8,067 nucleotides of DNA from Actinomycetota bacterium (GTDB lineage: Bacteria > Actinomycetota > Aquicultoria > Subteraquimicrobiales > UBA9087), in NCBI GenBank assembly GCA_003491635.1, contig DNCG01000062.1, positions 1-8,067 on the forward strand, written 5' to 3'. The notes beneath the pieces are model-generated. The model did not search any database. It worked only from the letters and a program-made list of their open reading frames with translations, and had not been told where the DNA came from. Below are positions 1 to 6,069 of the stretch, in pieces; position 1 is the first letter of the stretch, and every line of letters starts with the position of its first letter. Made by a program: the position numbers and the translations under genes.

Positions 1-132
1 ATCAAAATGTTCAAAACTTGCCTTTTTGAATCTTGAAGAATGTTTCCCGTTTTGAATTTGTTTGGGATTTAGAATTTAGGATTTGCGAACTACTTTCTGG
101 AATTATGTCTAGGGCATATCTTGGGGGATCTA
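1..132. other. AT-rich noncoding leader upstream of rplV
   Basis: No reading frame here resembles the end of S19, which normally sits directly upstream of L22, and all three + frames hit stops early. The stretch is AT-rich and has many TTTTGAA/TTCAAAA words. One pair (10-16 and 24-30) can form a 7-bp stem with a 7-nt loop, but no T-run follows it, so I do not call a terminator. A heptad repeat tract occupies 62-89. I found no convincing -35/-10 pair. TAGAAT at 70-75, inside the repeat, resembles a -10 box but lacks a well-placed -35. Confidence 0.7.
62..89. repeat. Heptameric degenerate tandem repeat, copy 1
   Basis: Four 7-nt units can be read in register: TTGGGAT, TTAGAAT, TTAGGAT, TTGCGAA. 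The core TTAGAATTTAGGATTT (69-84) recurs exactly at 4089-4104 in another noncoding gap of this operon. It is noncoding and lies 43 nt before the rplV start. Its function is unknown. It could be a decayed simple repeat or a dispersed intergenic repeat family. Confidence 0.6.
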
Positions 133-624
133 ATGGCTAGAGCTAAAGAGCAAGCCGAGAAGGCGCCGAGGAAAAGGAAAGCGAAGGCAGTAGCCCCGCC
201 GCAGGCGGGGAAAGAGAAAACTGCGCCCGCTGAGAAACCGAAGGTTTCCGCGGAGGAAACCAAGGCAAGGGCGGTGGCGAAGTATGTTCGTGTTTCTCCC
301 AGGAAGGCTCAACAGGTGATCGATCTAGTTAGAGGTAGAGGGGTGGAGGAGGCTCTGGCGCTTCTCCAATTCTCCCCGAAGGCGGCGGCAAGGATCGTCT
401 CTAAGGTGGTTAATTCTGCTGCGGCTAATGCCGAAAAGAATCATCATTTGAAGAGGGAAAGTTTGTACATCGTGGAAGCCTATGTAAATCAAGGGCCAAC
501 TCTCAAGCGGTTTAGGCACAGGGCGATGGGAAGGGCGAGCAGGATTCATAAAAGGACCAGCCACATCACCGTCGTTCTTGGGAAACAGGAGACGGGGGAG
601 GTAAAACGTGGGGCAAAAAGTTAG
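133..624 (+). CDS. rplV: 50S ribosomal protein L22 with Lys/Ala-rich N-terminal extension
   Basis: L22 binds 23S rRNA domains and sends a beta-hairpin into the wall of the nascent-peptide exit tunnel. The core begins near residue 46, with [18 protein letters not shown] at 51-68, the helical region [11 protein letters not shown] around 94-103, and the hairpin and C-terminal signature [20 protein letters not shown] at 121-140. The protein is 163 aa against about 110 for a minimal L22. The excess is mostly a 44-residue Lys/Ala/Pro/Glu-rich N-terminal segment with no recognisable domain. ATG 133 is chosen because GGGGGA (123-128) lies 4 nt upstream. An in-frame TTG at 121 has no Shine-Dalgarno sequence. 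Its 3' end overlaps rpsC by 17 nt, which suggests coupled translation. Identity is certain. The exact start inside the extension is a little less so. Confidence 0.97.
   Translation: MARAKEQAEKAPRKRKAKAVAPPQAGKEKTAPAEKPKVSAEETKARAVAKYVRVSPRKAQQVIDLVRGRGVEEALALLQFSPKAAARIVSKVVNSAAANAEKNHHLKRESLYIVEAYVNQGPTLKRFRHRAMGRASRIHKRTSHITVVLGKQETGEVKRGAKS
194..210 (+). repeat. GC-rich perfect inverted repeat inside the rplV extension
   Basis: CCCCGCC (194-200), a GCA spacer and GGCGGGG (204-210) form a perfect 7-bp all-GC hairpin. It encodes residues 21-26 (APPQAG) of the L22 extension. On the + strand it is followed by an A-rich run, not T-rich, so it is not an intrinsic terminator for the operon. It may be a codon-level coincidence in a GC-biased linker, or an mRNA structure near the start of the gene. 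Confidence 0.5.
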
Positions 625-1351
625 TCCGATTGGCTTGCGTCTGGGCATAACGGAGGACTGGAGATCCCGCTGGTTTGCTACCAAGGATTACAGCAAGAAC
701 TTACAGGAGGATGTGGCCATTCGGAGGCACGTCGGCGAGAAACTCGCTCGGGCTGCTATATCCAGGATCGAGGTAGAGCGAGCGGGCGATAGGATTAATG
801 TTGATATTTATACCGCTCGACCGGGCATCGTGATTGGCCGGAAGGGTGCGGAGGTGAATATCCTCCGCGCTGAGCTTGAGAAGATGACCGATAAGCAAGT
901 TCAAATAAACATTCAAGAGGTGGGAAAGCCGGAGCTGGATGCCACCTTGGTTGCTCAAAGTGTGGCTGGTCAGTTGGAGACGAGGGTTTCCTTCAGGCGG
1001 GCCATGAAGAGAGCGGTTACCGCGGCCCTTGAGGCGGGAGCACAGGGAGTGAAGGTGTCCTGCGCGGGTAGATTGGGTGGAGCGGAGATGGCTCGGAGCG
1101 CCTGGTATCGAGAGGGCAGAGTCCCTCTCCACACGCTCAGGGCGAATATAGATTATGGGCTTGCCGAGGCTCATACCACCTTCGGGTGTATTGGGGTCAA
1201 GGTTTGGATATACAAGGGCGACATTCTTCCCTATGCGAAGGAGGAAGCGAAGGAAGAGGCTGAGGAGCAAGTTCGAGAAAGTGAGACGAAGGCAAAAAAG
1301 GCGGGGAAGAAGGCAAAGAAAGAGAAAGTAAACGATTCTGAGGAGGCCTAA
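608..1351 (+). CDS. rpsC: 30S ribosomal protein S3 with charged C-terminal tail
   Basis: S3 sits on the head of the small subunit at the mRNA entry tunnel and contributes to mRNA unwinding. The N-terminus [13 protein letters not shown] is diagnostic. A type-2 KH domain follows, with its GxxG loop at G77-R-K-G80. The C-terminal S3 domain contains [18 protein letters not shown] (154-171) and [12 protein letters not shown] (173-184). The core ends near residue 205. The remaining roughly 40 residues form a Glu/Lys/Ala tail of low complexity, giving 247 aa in all. The start is GTG 608, with GGGAGGT (595-601) 6 nt upstream, inside the end of rplV. Stop-to-start distance to rplP is 3 nt. The tail is like the long S3 tails known from some Gram-positive lineages. 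Its role here is not evident. Confidence 0.98.
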   Translation: MGQKVSPIGLRLGITEDWRSRWFATKDYSKNLQEDVAIRRHVGEKLARAAISRIEVERAGDRINVDIYTARPGIVIGRKGAEVNILRAELEKMTDKQVQINIQEVGKPELDATLVAQSVAGQLETRVSFRRAMKRAVTAALEAGAQGVKVSCAGRLGGAEMARSAWYREGRVPLHTLRANIDYGLAEAHTTFGCIGVKVWIYKGDILPYAKEEAKEEAEEQVRESETKAKKAGKKAKKEKVNDSEEA

Positions 1352-1354
1352 GAA

Positions 1355-1783
1355 ATGCTTTTGCCTCGGAAGGTAAAACATCGCAAGGTTCAGAGAGGGA
1401 GAATGAGGGGCAGGGCCAAAGGTGGTACCGAAGTACATTTTGGGGATTACGGACTTCAGGCCCTCGAACCGGGATGGATAACGAACCGACAGATAGAAGC
1501 GGCTCGAATTTCCATGACTCGATACATTAAAAGGGGAGGTAAGGTCTGGATAAATGTCTTCCCCGATAAACCTGTGACCAAAAAGCCGGCGGAGACCAGA
1601 ATGGGTAGCGGCAAGGGTTCACCGGAATACTGGGTTGCTGTGGTCAGACCGGGCAGAGTGATGTTCGAGTTGTCTGGTATCAGCGAGAAGGTGGCCAGAG
1701 AGGCCATGAGGTTGGCTGCCCATAAATTGCCCGTCAAGACGAGGTTCATCAAACGGGAGGAGTTAGGTGGCGAGGTTTCATGA
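1355..1783 (+). CDS. rplP: 50S ribosomal protein L16
   Basis: L16 helps position tRNA near the peptidyl-transferase centre and organises the A-site region of 23S rRNA. The 142-aa product has the expected start [16 protein letters not shown], the [17 protein letters not shown] block (48-63), [11 protein letters not shown] (68-78) and the signature [19 protein letters not shown] (82-100). Arg82 aligns by eye with E. coli Arg81, the hydroxylated residue there. Whether it is modified here cannot be seen. AGGAGG (1341-1346) lies within the last codons of rpsC, 8 nt before the ATG. The stop codon overlaps the rpmC start by 4 nt (ATGA). Length is typical for the family, with no extension, unlike its L22 and S3 neighbours. 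Confidence 0.98.
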   Translation: MLLPRKVKHRKVQRGRMRGRAKGGTEVHFGDYGLQALEPGWITNRQIEAARISMTRYIKRGGKVWINVFPDKPVTKKPAETRMGSGKGSPEYWVAVVRPGRVMFELSGISEKVAREAMRLAAHKLPVKTRFIKREELGGEVS

Positions 1784-1986
1784 AGGGTGAAGAGATTCGA
1801 GAGTTTTCCGATGAGGAATTGAGACAGAAATTGAATGAGGTCAAAACGGAACTTTTCAATTTGCGATTCCAATTGGCCACGGGTCAGTTGGATAACCCTC
1901 TGAAGATAAAGGAAGTCCGTAAGGATATAGCTCGGATTAAAACTGTAATCAGGGAGAGGGAGCTCAAGGCGGCCGACAAGCTATAG
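1780..1986 (+). CDS. rpmC: 50S ribosomal protein L29
   Basis: L29 is a small two-helix coiled protein on the solvent side of the large subunit beside the tunnel exit, near the docking site for trigger factor and SRP. The 68-aa product shows the family pattern: a first helix [20 protein letters not shown], the turn motif [12 protein letters not shown] (29-40), and a second helix ending [19 protein letters not shown] 1780 overlaps the rplP stop as ATGA. The closest purine-rich motifs are GAGGT (1772-1776) and AGGTGG (1765-1770), so re-initiation after rplP is likely. The gene ends at a TAG that sits in the loop of a short inverted repeat (1977-1992). Confidence 0.97.
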   Translation: MKGEEIREFSDEELRQKLNEVKTELFNLRFQLATGQLDNPLKIKEVRKDIARIKTVIRERELKAADKL

Positions 1987-1992
1987 AGCTTG
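1977..1992 (+). repeat. Short inverted repeat around the rpmC stop codon
   Basis: CAAGCT (1977-1982), a four-base ATAG loop and AGCTTG (1987-1992) form a perfect 6-bp stem, with the TAG stop in the loop. There is no T-run after it, so a terminator is not supported. A ribosome finishing rpmC would disrupt it. Confidence 0.35.
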
Positions 1993-1995
1993 GAT

Positions 1996-2020
1996 CTTTA
2001 ACTCCAGGAGATTAAGGAGG
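1996..2020 (+). promoter_or_regulatory. Possible hairpin covering part of the rpsQ ribosome-binding site
   Basis: CTTTAACT (1996-2003) can pair with AG (2009-2010) and TTAAGG (2012-2017), with a bulged A2011 and a CCAGG loop. This gives about eight pairs including one G-U. The 3' arm includes the first four bases of the rpsQ Shine-Dalgarno sequence AAGGAGG (2014-2020), which lies 4 nt before the ATG. It could moderate S17 translation, but this is a paper fold only. Confidence 0.3.
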
Positions 2021-2024
2021 CTTA

Positions 2025-2282
2025 ATGGTACAGCGGGGCAGCCGAAAAGTGAGGGTCGGCAGAGTAGTTAGTGGTTCGATGGACAAGACAATAGTGGTCG
2101 CTGTGGAGACCTTAGTTCGACATCCTCTATACAGGAAGACGGTCAAGAAGATTTCGAAGCTCAAGGCCCATGATGAGAAGAACGAATGTCGGGTGGGAGA
2201 TTTGGTGACGATAATGGAGACCCGTCCTTTGAGCAAAAATAAAAGGTGGCGTTTGGTCTCCGTAGTCGAGAAGGCGAAGTAA
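2025..2282 (+). CDS. rpsQ: 30S ribosomal protein S17
   Basis: S17 is an OB-fold primary binder of the 5' domain of 16S rRNA and is needed early in small-subunit assembly. The 85-aa product has [18 protein letters not shown] (11-28), the [20 protein letters not shown] block (32-51), and the signature [20 protein letters not shown] (58-77). Length is typical. ATG 2025 has a full AAGGAGG (2014-2020) 4 nt upstream. The gene is separated from rpmC by 38 nt, more than the other joints of this first cluster, and by 102 nt from rplN downstream. Confidence 0.98.
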   Translation: MVQRGSRKVRVGRVVSGSMDKTIVVAVETLVRHPLYRKTVKKISKLKAHDEKNECRVGDLVTIMETRPLSKNKRWRLVSVVEKAK

Positions 2283-2384
2283 GGTTCGTCCGTCCGATGC
2301 GATCCATTCGTTTATCGGGTTCTGCAGCGGGTGAGAGTGGAGCAACATTTATTCGGTTTTGATGCTGGACAGAGGTGTCGAGGG
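2283..2384. other. 102-nt gap between rpsQ and rplN
   Basis: This is the S10/spc boundary in genomes that transcribe the two clusters separately, so a promoter would be expected here in that arrangement. I could not find a good -35/-10 pair. CCGAT (2294-2298) and ATCGG (2314-2318) can pair, with a few flanking G-U pairs, but the loop is long and no T-run follows. The rplN frame stays open upstream to GTG 2331. The extra 18 codons do not resemble L14 and are treated as noncoding. Confidence 0.5.
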
Positions 2385-2753
2385 ATGATTCAACAACAGA
2401 CAAGGCTTAAAGTTGCGGATAATACCGGAGCCAAAGAGATCATGTGTATCAGGGTTTTGGGGGGCTCCAATCGTAAATATGCCAGGGTTGGGGATGTCGT
2501 AGTGGGAACGGTGAAAGAGGCCATGCCCGGTGGCGCCGTCAAGAAAGGTGACATTGTTCGTGCGGTCGTCGTCCGCACCAAAAAAGAGTTGAGACGTTCG
2601 GATGGCTCCTATATAAAGTTTGATGAAAATGCGGTTGTGCTCATCGGTGATGCTAGAAATCCGCGGGGAACCCGCATCTTTGGTCCGGTGGCGCGCGAAT
2701 TGCGCGATAAGAATTTCATGAAGCTGATCTCATTGGCACCGGAGGTACTTTAG
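2385..2753 (+). CDS. rplN: 50S ribosomal protein L14
   Basis: L14 is a beta-barrel protein at the subunit interface. It contacts 16S helix 14 in bridge B8 and neighbours L19. The product is exactly 122 aa, the usual length, when started at ATG 2385. It begins [18 protein letters not shown], as the family does, and has [20 protein letters not shown] (41-60), the signature stretch [20 protein letters not shown] (64-83), and [13 protein letters not shown] (95-107). AGAGGT (2371-2376) is 8 nt upstream. The in-frame upstream GTG at 2331 is rejected because it would add an unrelated 18-residue head. The stop abuts the rplX start with no gap, so the two are probably translated together. Confidence 0.97.
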   Translation: MIQQQTRLKVADNTGAKEIMCIRVLGGSNRKYARVGDVVVGTVKEAMPGGAVKKGDIVRAVVVRTKKELRRSDGSYIKFDENAVVLIGDARNPRGTRIFGPVARELRDKNFMKLISLAPEVL

Positions 2754-3080
2754 ATGTCTAAACTGGGTGTCAAAAAAGGCGACAAAGTGTTGGTGATTGC
2801 CGGCAAAGACAGGGGAAAAAAGGGCAAGATTCTGGCCGTCTTTCCCAAAAGGGAGCGAGTGATCGTGGAGCGCGTTGCCCTAGTGAAGAGGCATATGCGT
2901 CCCACACAAAAAGATCCTCAAGGTGGGATAGTGGAGAGAGAGGGAACAGTTCACGTGTCCAATGTGCAGTTGATATGCCCCAACTGCAACCAGCCGACGA
3001 GGGTTGGTCTTCGGAAGACATCCAAGGGCGTGAAGGTCAGAGTCTGCAGGAAATGTGGAGAGGATGCCGATAAAGCCTAA
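2754..3080 (+). CDS. rplX: 50S ribosomal protein L24 with a C-terminal zinc-ribbon motif
   Basis: L24 is an assembly-initiator protein that binds the 5' end of 23S rRNA and lies by the exit tunnel. The N-terminal KOW motif is clear in KGDKVLVIAGKDRGKKGKIL (8-27), followed by VEREGTVHVSNVQLICP (60-76). The C-terminal part carries four cysteines: C75-x2-C78, a 19-residue spacer and C98-x2-C101. This pattern is known in part of the L24 family and suggests bound zinc. Length is 108 aa, normal for that form. ATG 2754 directly follows the rplN TAG, with GGAGGT (2741-2746) 7 nt upstream. Zinc binding is inferred from cysteine spacing only. Confidence 0.97.
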   Translation: MSKLGVKKGDKVLVIAGKDRGKKGKILAVFPKRERVIVERVALVKRHMRPTQKDPQGGIVEREGTVHVSNVQLICPNCNQPTRVGLRKTSKGVKVRVCRKCGEDADKA

Positions 3081-3132
3081 ATGATTTTAATGTTTCGTTG
3101 GATATCGAAGGGGTATCGAGGAGACAAACCAA

Positions 3133-3780
3133 ATGGGCTCGAAAAAAGCAGAGGGTAAAGTGGCGAAGGCAAAAACAAAGGCGAAAGCCGAGAAAAAGGT
3201 CGTCCGGAAAGCCGAGGGAACGAGGGAAGAAAAGTATGTTCCCCGTCTCCGGGAGAGATTTCGGAGGGAAATAATCCCTGCTTTAATGAAGGAGCTCTCT
3301 TTTTCTAGTCCCATGCAGGTTCCTCGTCTGGAAAAGGTGGTCGTGAACATGGGTGTGGGCGAGGGAGCCCAGGATTCGAAAGCTCTGGACGCGGCGATGG
3401 AGGACCTAGCGGTGATCACTGGGCAAAGGCCGCTGGTCACAAGGGCCAAAAAGTCCATCGCCGGCTTTAAGATTAGGGCGGGTGCGCCCATAGGGTGTAA
3501 GGTGACTCTCCGAGGGGATAGGATGTATGAGTTTGTGGATAGACTCTTTACCATCGCCTTGCCAAGGATCAGGGATTTTCGAGGGTTCTCTCCCAGATCA
3601 TTCGATGGAAGAGGAAATTATACATTTGGCGTGGATGAGCAGTTGATATTTCCTGAGGTGGATTACGACAAGGTTCAAAAAATTAGGGGGATGGATATTA
3701 CCATTGCCACTACGGCCAGGGATGATAAATCGGGAAAGGCATTATTGAAGAGATTGGGATTCCCCTTTAAAGGGGAGTGA
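3133..3780 (+). CDS. rplE: 50S ribosomal protein L5 with Lys/Ala-rich N-terminal extension
   Basis: L5 binds 5S rRNA in the central protuberance and forms an intersubunit bridge with S13. The family core starts near residue 35 with [20 protein letters not shown] (35-54) and continues with [16 protein letters not shown] (63-78), [20 protein letters not shown] (95-114), [12 protein letters not shown] (117-128) and [12 protein letters not shown] (187-198). The core is about 180 aa, as usual. The other 34 residues are an N-terminal Lys/Ala/Glu extension resembling those of L22 and the S3 tail. ATG 3133 is supported by GAGGAG (3118-3123) 9 nt upstream, and no later in-frame start has a comparable site. 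It is 52 nt after rplX, a gap in which I see no clear regulatory element. Confidence 0.97.
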   Translation: MGSKKAEGKVAKAKTKAKAEKKVVRKAEGTREEKYVPRLRERFRREIIPALMKELSFSSPMQVPRLEKVVVNMGVGEGAQDSKALDAAMEDLAVITGQRPLVTRAKKSIAGFKIRAGAPIGCKVTLRGDRMYEFVDRLFTIALPRIRDFRGFSPRSFDGRGNYTFGVDEQLIFPEVDYDKVQKIRGMDITIATTARDDKSGKALLKRLGFPFKGE

Positions 3781-3811
3781 AATTGGCGGATACCTTTGAC
3801 GGGAGGAAGAC

Positions 3812-3997
3812 TTGGCGAAGAAGTCACTAGTAGAAAAGCAGAGAAGAGGGCAAAAATACCGAGTGCGCGCTTATCATCGGTGTGCCCGCTGTGGCAGGTC
3901 ACGTGGTTATTTCAGGAAGTTTGGTCTATGCCGAATTTGTTTGAGGGAGCTGGCTCATCGAGGAGAAATTCCCGGTCTCGCCAAGGCGAGCTGGTAG
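3812..3997 (+). CDS. rpsN: 30S ribosomal protein S14, zinc-binding (type Z) form
   Basis: S14 joins late to the 30S head near S3, S10 and S19. This is the short 61-aa zinc form, with C24-x2-C27-x12-C40-x2-C43 and the conserved end [20 protein letters not shown] followed by LAKASW. No zinc-free long S14 is present in the window. The start is TTG 3812, with GGGAGG (3801-3806) 5 nt upstream. The residues after it, [20 protein letters not shown], match the family N-terminus, so the weak start codon is well supported. It lies 31 nt after rplE and is followed by a 140-nt repeat-bearing gap before rpsH, a break in an otherwise compact order. Confidence 0.97.
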   Translation: MAKKSLVEKQRRGQKYRVRAYHRCARCGRSRGYFRKFGLCRICLRELAHRGEIPGLAKASW

Positions 3998-4010
3998 GCC
4001 TGTAAGTTGA

Positions 4011-4031
4011 TTCAGGGTTCACGGTTCTTCT
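4011..4031. repeat. Heptad-periodic tract, TTCAsGG type
   Basis: Two clear 7-nt units, TTCAGGG and TTCACGG, are followed by a decayed TTCTTCT. The unit differs from the TTAGrAT type found 44 nt downstream but has the same period and the same leading TT. With so few units this could be chance. Confidence 0.35.
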
Positions 4032-4074
4032 GTAGTAGAAAAGGTAAAAATGAGTCCTGGAATTTAGATATTGT

Positions 4075-4109
4075 TTAGGATTTCGTGCTTAGAATTTAGG
4101 ATTTAATCT
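4075..4109. repeat. Heptameric degenerate tandem repeat, copy 2
   Basis: Five units can be read in register: TTAGGAT, TTCGTGC, TTAGAAT, TTAGGAT, TTAATCT. Positions 4089-4104 are identical to 69-84 upstream of rplV (16 bases). TTTAGGATTT occurs three times in the window, at 75-84, 4074-4083 and 4095-4104. The tract ends about 30 nt before the rpsH start. Confidence 0.6.
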
Positions 4110-4137
4110 CTGTTTGAGATGATTGGAGGTATTTGAT

Positions 4138-4536
4138 ATGGGGATGACCGATCCTATTGCTGATATGCTCACCAGAATTCGCAATGCGAATACTGCCCAT
4201 CATGAGATGGTAGAGGTCCCCACCTCGAAGATAAAGGTCGAGATTGCCAAGATTCTCAAGGAAGAGGGTTACATAAGAGACTATCAGGTTGTGAAGGCGA
4301 ACAATCACGATGCAATTCGTGTCGAGATGAAATACGGCCCGAACAAGGAAAGAGTGATCACCGGGATCAAAAGGATCAGCAAGCCTGGCTTGAGGGTTTA
4401 TGCCAGGAAGGACGAGATTCCTCGAGTGTTAGGTGGGTTGGGAATTGCGATTCTCTCCACATCAAAGGGTTGGATGACCAATAAACGTGCTCTCCGGGAA
4501 GGGGTAGGTGGAGAGGTAATCTGTTTCGTTTGGTAG
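4138..4536 (+). CDS. rpsH: 30S ribosomal protein S8
   Basis: S8 binds the central domain of 16S rRNA (helices 21 and 25) and is a primary assembly protein. In E. coli it also represses its own operon by binding the mRNA near rplE. The 132-aa product begins [18 protein letters not shown] and has [19 protein letters not shown] (28-46), [20 protein letters not shown] (87-106) and the C-terminal signature from [10 protein letters not shown] to [11 protein letters not shown] (107-132). The Trp and Asn in SKGWMTN look less usual than the common SKGVMTD. ATG 4138 is 7 nt after GGAGGT (4125-4130). ATG 4144 is the alternative but is 13 nt away. An in-frame TTG at 4123 precedes the Shine-Dalgarno sequence and is unlikely. 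Confidence 0.97.
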   Translation: MGMTDPIADMLTRIRNANTAHHEMVEVPTSKIKVEIAKILKEEGYIRDYQVVKANNHDAIRVEMKYGPNKERVITGIKRISKPGLRVYARKDEIPRVLGGLGIAILSTSKGWMTNKRALREGVGGEVICFVW

Positions 4537-4613
4537 TTATCTTCAAGTGCCGGTTATCTGGGCCGAGTTTGTGACAATCTTTCTTGAATCTGATTTCTGA
4601 AGTGGAGGCAAAA

Positions 4614-5150
4614 ATGTCGAGAGTGGGCAACACTTCTATAACCATTCCGGATGGTGTTGAAGTTCGGATGGATGGATCCACCCTCAACGTAAAGGGACCC
4701 AAGGGTGGTTTGTCCAGGGTCATTCCCGATGGTCTAACTATCAGGAGAGAGGAAGACAAAATATACGTGGAGAGACAGTCCGATAGTGAACGGCACAAGT
4801 CTCTTCACGGTTTGACCAGAACACTGATAGCGAACATGATAACGGGAGTAAGTTCTGGTTTTGAGAAGAGTTTGGAAATAACGGGAGTGGGCTATCGCGC
4901 CGTTAAAAAAGGGGAGAATCTGGAACTCCAGGTTGGGCACTCTCACACGGTGACTATCCCCAAGGTCGAGGGAGTAAAGATTGAGCTGCCTTCACCCACA
5001 AAGATTGTGGTTAAGGGAGCGGACAAGCAACTGGTTGGTGATGTTGCAGCCAGGATCCGCGGCGTCCGAAAGCCGGAGCCTTATAAGGGCAAGGGCATTA
5101 AATATGTGGGTGAGCGCATCAAACGTAAAGTTGGTAAGGCTGTAACGTAA
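4614..5150 (+). CDS. rplF: 50S ribosomal protein L6
   Basis: L6 consists of two repeated alpha/beta domains and binds 23S rRNA near the base of the L7/L12 stalk and the factor-binding site. The 178-aa product starts [17 protein letters not shown] and contains VKGPKGGL (26-33), [20 protein letters not shown] (65-84), [10 protein letters not shown] (87-96) and the C-terminal signature [19 protein letters not shown] (154-172). The usual SHPV is SHTV here (110-113). ATG 4614 follows GGAGG (4604-4608) by 5 nt. An in-frame TTG at 4584 lacks a Shine-Dalgarno sequence and would add ten unrelated residues. The 77-nt gap from rpsH shows no clear promoter or hairpin. Confidence 0.97.
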   Translation: MSRVGNTSITIPDGVEVRMDGSTLNVKGPKGGLSRVIPDGLTIRREEDKIYVERQSDSERHKSLHGLTRTLIANMITGVSSGFEKSLEITGVGYRAVKKGENLELQVGHSHTVTIPKVEGVKIELPSPTKIVVKGADKQLVGDVAARIRGVRKPEPYKGKGIKYVGERIKRKVGKAVT

Positions 5151-5179
5151 GGGAATTTTGGAGTCATTGGAGGAGTTGG

Positions 5180-5548
5180 ATGGGGGAAACTTCCAAAGCG
5201 GTTGTAGCAAGATTAAGGAGACACAAGAGGATACGCAGAAAAATTTTTGGTACTCCCAGCAGGCCCAGGTTGTGCGTGTTTAGAAGTAATCTTCATATCT
5301 ATGCTCAGATAGTGGATGATACGGAAGGTCGGGTTCTAGTTTCTGCTTCAACGCTTGACCCCGCTTCAAGAAAGGAAATTGTTCGGGGTGGAAACATCCA
5401 GGCTGCCCGAAAAATGGGTGCTTTGATTGCCGAAAGAGCTTTGGCTAAGGGAATAAAGGAGGTCGTCTTCGATCGTGGAGGCTATCTCTATCATGGGCGC
5501 GTGAAGGCACTGGCGGAGGCGGCTCGCGAGATGGGCCTCAAGTTCTAG
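5180..5548 (+). CDS. rplR: 50S ribosomal protein L18
   Basis: L18 binds 5S rRNA and, with L5, anchors it in the central protuberance. The 122-aa product has a basic N-terminal arm rich in arginine ([20 protein letters not shown], 10-29), then [18 protein letters not shown] (30-47), and the family end [20 protein letters not shown] (93-112) and MGLKF. Length is normal. ATG 5180 has GGAGGAG (5169-5175) 4 nt upstream. It follows rplF by 29 nt and precedes rpsE by 15 nt. Confidence 0.98.
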   Translation: MGETSKAVVARLRRHKRIRRKIFGTPSRPRLCVFRSNLHIYAQIVDDTEGRVLVSASTLDPASRKEIVRGGNIQAARKMGALIAERALAKGIKEVVFDRGGYLYHGRVKALAEAAREMGLKF

Positions 5549-5563
5549 AATTGGGAGGGTGGA

Positions 5564-6067
5564 GTGCAAAAGTTGGATCCGAATCAGCTGGAACTCAATG
5601 AGAAGGTGATTTACATCAACAGGGTGGCTAAGGTCGTAAAGGGAGGCCGCAGGTTCAGTCTCAGCGCCCTGGTGGCTGTCGGTGATGGCCAAGGCCACGT
5701 GGGTGTTGGCATGGGCAAAGGGAGTGAAGTTCCCGTCGCTGTTCGGAAGGCGGTTCAGAGAGCGAAGAAGGACTTGTTCACCGTTCCTCTCACCGGCTCC
5801 ACCATCCCCCATGAGGTCATAGGTCATTTCGGAGCGGGCAAAGTTTTACTAAAACCCGCTTCCAGAGGAACTGGCATCATCGCCGGAGGGGCGGCGAGAG
5901 CCATTTTGGAATTGAGTGGGGTAAAGGATGTTCTGGCGAAATCCTTGGGCTCGCCCAATGCTATCAATGTGGCCAAGGCAACGAGGGTAGCCCTCAAGAG
6001 CCTGAAGACGGTGGAAGACGTGGTCAGGCTCAGGGGAAAAGAGATTGAAGAAGTTATCGGTGATTAA
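5564..6067 (+). CDS. rpsE: 30S ribosomal protein S5
   Basis: S5 lies at the mRNA entry side of the 30S body and affects decoding fidelity; changes in its loop 2 give spectinomycin resistance in other bacteria. The double-stranded-RNA-binding-like N-terminal domain is seen in [20 protein letters not shown] (13-32) and [19 protein letters not shown] (46-64). The C-terminal domain has [20 protein letters not shown] (95-114) and [15 protein letters not shown] (126-140). The spectinomycin-loop sequence VKGGRR (25-30) looks like the ordinary sensitive type. Length is 167 aa, with none of the long extensions seen in some actinobacterial S5 proteins. The start is GTG 5564, 4 nt after GGGAGGG (5553-5559). 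The stop is 2 nt before rpmD. Confidence 0.98.
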   Translation: MQKLDPNQLELNEKVIYINRVAKVVKGGRRFSLSALVAVGDGQGHVGVGMGKGSEVPVAVRKAVQRAKKDLFTVPLTGSTIPHEVIGHFGAGKVLLKPASRGTGIIAGGAARAILELSGVKDVLAKSLGSPNAINVAKATRVALKSLKTVEDVVRLRGKEIEEVIGD

Positions 6068-6069
6068 CA

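Larger units (their letters stand above)
3998..4137. other. 140-nt AT-rich gap between rpsN and rpsH
   Basis: This is the longest gene-free stretch between two genes of the window. No coding frame is evident. It has degenerate 7-nt periodic repeats at 4011-4031 and 4075-4109. TAGAAT (4090-4095) looks like a -10 box, but the nearest -35-like word, TTGTTT (4071-4076), is only 13 nt away, so I do not call a promoter. No hairpin-plus-T-run terminator is visible. Confidence 0.6.

Noticed and set aside
10..30. Intrinsic terminator from TTCAAAA/TTTTGAA
   Set aside because: The stem is all AT-rich and no T-run follows the 3' arm.
83..120. Possible promoter TTGCGA plus TATGTC or CATATC before rplV
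   Set aside because: Each -10 candidate matches only half of the consensus. The first pair has a short 15-nt spacer, and the second -10 lies too close to the start codon.
701..1438. 245-codon open frame on the minus strand across rpsC
   Set aside because: It lies antisense to a certain S3 gene, its translation resembles no family and it has no evident ribosome-binding site. It is a by-product of codon usage in rpsC.
2331..2384. 18-residue N-terminal extension of L14 from GTG 2331
   Set aside because: The L14 family starts at MIQQQT, and ATG 2385 has AGAGGT upstream. The extension is unlike any L14 head.
3081..3132. E. coli-style S8 repressor site before rplE
   Set aside because: I see TATCGAAG/TATCGAGG direct repeats and a 4-bp GATA/TATC pairing, but nothing like the conserved S8-binding internal loop.
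3796..4005. 69-codon frame overlapping rpsN in another + frame
   Set aside because: The rpsN frame encodes a complete zinc-type S14 with all four cysteines. The alternative has no family features.
4542..4588. Hairpin TTCAAG/CTTGAA between rpsH and rplF
   Set aside because: Only six pairs close a 35-nt loop, so it is not expected to be stable.
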